Shown here piece after piece: positions 60,655 to 64,000 of a stretch of DNA of 64,000 bases. The stretch spans positions 209,797,696-209,861,695 of the forward strand of contig NC_081553.1 in NCBI RefSeq assembly GCF_963082655.1, written 5' to 3'. Made by a program: the position numbers and the translations under genes. Within the stretch, counting starts at the first letter, position 1. Each line of letters starts with the position of its first letter. The notes under the pieces were generated by a model. That model had not been told where the DNA came from and searched no databases. It saw nothing but the letters and a program-made list of their open reading frames with translations. This DNA is from Stomoxys calcitrans. Lineage: Eukaryota > Arthropoda > Insecta > Diptera > Muscidae.

Positions 60655-61219
60655 TTTTTTACTAATTACTCAAATGCCTTTTATTTAAGCCCAATATTGC
60701 CAGGGTCAGTAAATAAGTCCTGTTTGGGGGTGTTTTGGGGAAGGGGTGGACTCCCAGAAACTTGAGTCCCATATTACCATGGTCGGTAAATATGTACGAT
60801 TTGGGGAGGTTGGGGTAGCCCCCCTAATACTTGGTCCGCCAATTGGATATCAGATGCGTTTTCTTATCCGAAATTCATTTCATTTGAGTCCCATATTGTC
60901 GTGATTGGTCTAAATATATATTTAGTAGGTTTTAGGGTGGGGCGGCACCCTTAGGTACCCCATCCCAAATTTTTATTTTTAGGTTACTATAAGAAAATTT
61001 CGCTTAAATCGCATCACCCATCACCGAGATCTGGCGTTTCTGAAGATTAAGGTAAGGTGGAGTGGAGTGGTGGTGGGTCCACCCCTCCTTCAGATATCAA
61101 AAAATGTAGTACCCTATTATCACCTCAGTATCAGTGAAAATGTCATGAAAATCGGTAAAGCCATTTTTGAGTCTATAAGGGAACACACAAACAAACCGAC
61201 AAACACAAATTGACTTTTA
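60655..61219 (+). repeat. Family P element
   Basis: Three to four units (ttatttaagcccaatattgc, tttgagtcccatattgtcgt) and the tail gagatctggcgtttctgaag, tgagtctataagggaacaca, acaaaccgacaaacacaaat. It lies head to head with the copy at 60016-60628. Confidence 0.75.
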
Positions 61220-61221
61220 TA

Positions 61222-61448
61222 TTGGGTTGCCCAAAAAGTAATTGCAAATTTTTCATATAGTCGGCGTCTAAAAATTTTTTCACAGCTTGTGACTCTGGAA
61301 TTGCATTCTTTCTTCTGTCAGTTATCAACTGCTTTTTTTTAGCATGCTTTAGAAAAAAAGTATATTTGATTAAAGTTCATTCTAAGTTTTATTAAAAATG
61401 CATTTACTTTCTTTTAAAAAATCCGCAATTACTTTTTGGGCAGCCCAA
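61222..61448 (+). mobile_element. Mariner-type MITE, copy 3
   Basis: Starts ttgggttgcccaaaaagtaa and ends with its near complement (ttactttttgggcagcccaa), flanked by TA (61220-61221, 61449-61450). 227 bp, no coding capacity. Confidence 0.95.
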
Positions 61449-61450
61449 TA

Positions 61451-62595
61451 TACAAAAAGATGTACAATTTTAATTTAATTAATAAATTTTCTATATTTTT
61501 TCTTTCTCAACTCTTCTTAATCTTGCCACGCCCCCCACTACGCCCATGATCTCATTTAAGTTCTTTTCTACACCTTTCTTATCTTGAGCTCATCCCCCCT
61601 CAGCCATCATCCCCTTTAGTCTAGTTTCAAATACAAATGTCGGCTATAAATCTTTTGAACATTCATTTTTGTTCAGTTTTTGTGTAGGTCTTCAAGTGTG
61701 CCAGAGAGTTGTTGCCATTCATACATCTTCTGGTTGAATAACAGAAAAAGGGGGCCAAAAAGTACAAGAGAGTCAAAGAAACCCCCCAAAAAAAAACGAA
61801 ACAAGAAAAATGGGGATGAGAACAAAACTTTTGTTAAATGCAATACAAAAGACATCAGCCAAAGAAATGCAGAAGCGAATGTTCAACAAACAGAAGAGTA
61901 GATGAGTAAGAAGGGAATTGTAGTTTTGGGCAAAGGACCTCCTCCCATTCTATCACCCTTTCTCTCCCCACTTAAAATTCATTCAACTTCAATGTATTGC
62001 GAGAAACATGTTGAAATAAAGTTGAACTTTTCTTCTCTCGAAAGATGAAACAACAAAATAATGTTTCATCTTTTGTTTTGGCCTTTTTTTGTTGACCAAA
62101 TATATTTTGTAGTACTGCAGTATTTAAGATATTGCTGTTGTTGATATTAAAACTGCCTTGGTTCCACTGATGGTGCTCGTTTGCTGCCAATTTTTGACTG
62201 CTGGTGGTAGCTATAGTTGTTGCTTTTGTTATTATGACCTCAGCTGGGAATAGATTGCAAGTTGAGATTGTCTTTTGATTTGTAACACCTAAAAATATTG
62301 CCTAGGGCCAGTGGTGTCCTTACTTATCATTCGTTGATAAAAAAAAATATCACAAAAGTCCTTGAACGTTTTACTTGTTATACAAGAATTTGTGGAACGT
62401 TTCACTCTTTGTCTAAAATATGTCCTTAGGCACTTCTGAGAAGTGACAGATTCTAGGTTGGATATTGAATAGAAATATTTCATGGTAAAAAGATGAGGAA
62501 ACGCCTTTCGATTTATCTTGGGGGAAATTTTGTTGAGAACTTTTTCGGCAGTTGGAAAAACTATTGTTGTGAAATTTTTTGGTAGGTGCACAATG
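61451..62595. other. Non-coding DNA
   Basis: AT-rich and unique-looking. Frames at 61680-61901 and 62289-62610 show no domain. Confidence 0.5.
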
Positions 62596-62597
62596 TA

Positions 62598-62834
62598 TTG
62601 GGTTGCCCAAAAAGTAATTGCGGATTTTTCATATAGTCGGCGTTGACAAATTTTTTCACAACTTGTGACTCTGTAATTGCATTCTTTCTTCTGTAAGTTA
62701 TCAGCTGTTACTTTTAGCTTGCTTTAGAAAAAAAGTGTAAAAAAAGTATACTCGATTAAAGTTCATTCTAAGTTTTATTAAAAATGCATTTACTTTCTTT
62801 TAAAAAATCCGCAATTACTTTTTGGGCAACCCAA
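62598..62834 (+). mobile_element. Mariner-type MITE, copy 4, best preserved
   Basis: Terminal inverted repeats of about 32 bp match perfectly (ttgggttgcccaaaaagtaa at the left). TA flanks at 62596-62597 and 62835-62836. 237 bp. Confidence 0.95.
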
Positions 62835-62836
62835 TA

Positions 62837-63005
62837 GGTAAGATTAGTCGAGCCGAATCTTACATACCCTCCACCATGGACCACATTTGCCCGGTAACGG
62901 CAATTTTTATCCGTTATCCTTTGTTTGTCTATAAAGCAAAGGATAACGGATAAAAATTGCCGTCCTATTGAAGCTATGTCAAGTTATGACCGATTTGGAT
63001 GAAAA
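62837..63005 (-). mobile_element. HINE right-end part, split by a LINE
   Basis: In reverse: agtcgagccgaatcttacat, taccctccaccatggaccac, then a palindrome and gctatgtcaagttatgaccg. The outermost tip is gone next to the MITE. The element resumes at about 63640. Confidence 0.75.
62897..62963. repeat. 27-bp-arm perfect inverted repeat inside the HINE
   Basis: Arms 62897-62923 and 62937-62963 are exact complements with a 13-base loop. Comparison with other HINEs shows that the right arm is normal HINE sequence and the left arm is its inverted copy. Confidence 0.95.
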
Positions 63006-63630
63006 CGTAAATATTATGATCATGGTCAGAATGCCGCTCTGTCGTCTCAGTTCTCTTTTGGACCACCTCCATCAGGTGACAAAGATCCTACCAGTGCGAA
63101 GTCCTTATTATATGCTGTCTAAGCAATACCTTTTGTTACCTCTGTTATCGCAGAGACCATTCAAATCATCATCATGTGGATAGGTGTCAACCTGCCAGAG
63201 AGAACCTCCAGATCAAGCGGCATATAATGCGGGTCTAGACATCATTTATGCAGACACGGTAGCAGATGTGGTTAATAGCTACCGGGTGAATGTCGTTTTA
63301 GGAGAACGACCGCCTCCAGCTGCACCTGAGGAAATTGACCTCCCCCGGCAATCCAAAGTAGTTCTGGCTCAATTACGTTCCGGCAGATGCAGCCGCCTCA
63401 ATTCCTACAGAGCAAGGATTGATGCCGATGTACAAGATATATGTCCCGATTGTGACCAGGGACCACACGATACATGTCACCTGTTTAACTGCCCAGCCAA
63501 ACCCACTCGACTCAGACCCAGATCCCATTGGACGCAGCCCATTTTAGTCGCAGAGTTCCTGACTTTGGACACTCAACAGAATCAAGCAGACGAAAGATAG
63601 AACACAACAAACTGCAACAACAACTGATTA
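63006..63630 (+). pseudogene. LINE 3' fragment with zinc-binding C-terminus
   Basis: The first part reads MLSKQYLLLPLLSQRPFKSS across a stop; the frame 63184-63600 then gives REPPDQAAYNAGLDIIYADT, RVNVVLGERPPPAAPEEI, LRSGRCSRLNSYRARID, DICPDCDQGPHDTCHLFNC and TRLRPRSHW. CX2C-X5-H-X..C is the zinc-binding segment of the LINE C-terminus, also present at 31.4-31.8 kb in reverse. A CAACAACAACTG-type tail follows. 5'-truncated, as usual for LINEs. Confidence 0.85.
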
Positions 63631-63639
63631 CTAACTTAG

Positions 63640-63778
63640 CGATACTTGGTTTGGATATTGGAGAATAGTAGAAGTCAGTGTGCAAAATGGGAAAAGAATT
63701 GCATCCTATATGAGCGTAAGAAGTAAAATAGGGAGATCGGTTTATATGGGAGCAGTATCAGGTTATGAACCGATTAGG
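63640..63778 (-). mobile_element. HINE, part beyond the LINE insertion
   Basis: Continues the interrupted HINE: agtagaagtcagtgtgcaaa, gggagatcggtttatatggg and atcaggttatgaaccgatta, i.e. the first core unit in reverse. Confidence 0.7.
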
Positions 63779-63799
63779 TTGAAAAGAGGGCGGGCCCCA

Positions 63800-64000
63800 T
63801 GTCACTAATACGCCCCATGCCGCTATGGACACACACCTAAGCCAGTAATCGGCTCATCTTCTTACTATCTTGATCAACCCATTGGATTTTCGGCGTCGTT
63901 CCGACCGATTTGCTGTTCCAGAGGGTTACTTGAGCATTCGTCGCCCAAGTCCTTAACTCAGACTGCGTCATCTCGAAAGGCTTTGGGTTAACCAAGTTTA
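63800..64000 (-). pseudogene. LINE RNase H-downstream fragment, cut by window edge
   Basis: Minus strand reads NLVNPKPFEMTQSELRTW, ATNAQVTLWNSKSVG and TTPKIQWVDQDS. It parallels INLVNPKPLEVRVVGMSND in the fragment at 18.9-19.1 kb. It continues beyond the right edge. Confidence 0.7.

Overview
This is eukaryotic, AT-rich DNA from a fly, most likely a calyptrate or muscoid species (the Musca, Stomoxys and Haematobia type). The basis is the DINE-1-like elements with (GTCY)n blocks, a mariner MITE family and degenerate non-LTR retrotransposons. The species is inferred from repeat style, not proven. I find no intact cellular gene, no tRNA or rRNA gene, and no bacterial feature. Recognisable protein sequence is all decayed transposon: LINE endonuclease, reverse transcriptase and RNase H, plus one Tc1/mariner transposase piece. 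The window reads as an intergenic region or very large intron that has become a transposon island.

Layout. 0-3.5 kb: a SINE, a G-rich family (here 'family P') and a DINE-1-like element (here 'HINE') with a long (GTCY)n block. 4.8-9.2 kb: a mariner MITE and a degenerate LINE with rearranged RNase H pieces split by a SINE. 9.2-11.5 kb: three HINEs in a row. 11.5-16.9 kb: mostly unique DNA with SINEs, one HINE and a candidate non-coding exon. 17-22.7 kb: a HINE of a second subfamily, LINE RNase H pieces and a large hairpin. 24.2-25.6 kb: a SINE and about 870 bp of (TTTTA)n. 27.8-32.2 kb: HINE pieces, a MITE, about 780 bp of (TTAGGC)n and a LINE. 34-38.7 kb: SINE, MITE, family P, a second LINE family and HINE pieces. 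40.3-44.4 kb: family P, a mariner/LINE chimera, HINEs and a LINE piece. 46-51 kb: an RTE-like LINE apparently inserted in a family P element, then a HINE. 51.5-56 kb: a roughly 4-kb satellite of about 31-bp dyad units carrying a SINE. 56.2-57.4 kb: HINE. 58.6-60 kb: LINE ORF1-like DNA with 230-bp tandem units. 60-63.8 kb: two family P copies head to head, two MITEs, and a HINE split by a LINE. The right edge cuts a LINE fragment.

There is no genetic pathway here. The relations are those of nested insertion: SINE into LINE with a target-site duplication, MITE into HINE, LINE into HINE, LINE into family P, and SINE into satellite. Three points stand out. One is the (TTAGGC)n array, the nematode telomere repeat, lying inside fly DNA. 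The second is the long satellite of self-complementary units. The third is that family P is repeatedly followed by a HINE in the same orientation, which suggests one composite element. Several HINE subfamilies also keep internal units of about 153 bp although the unit sequences have diverged.
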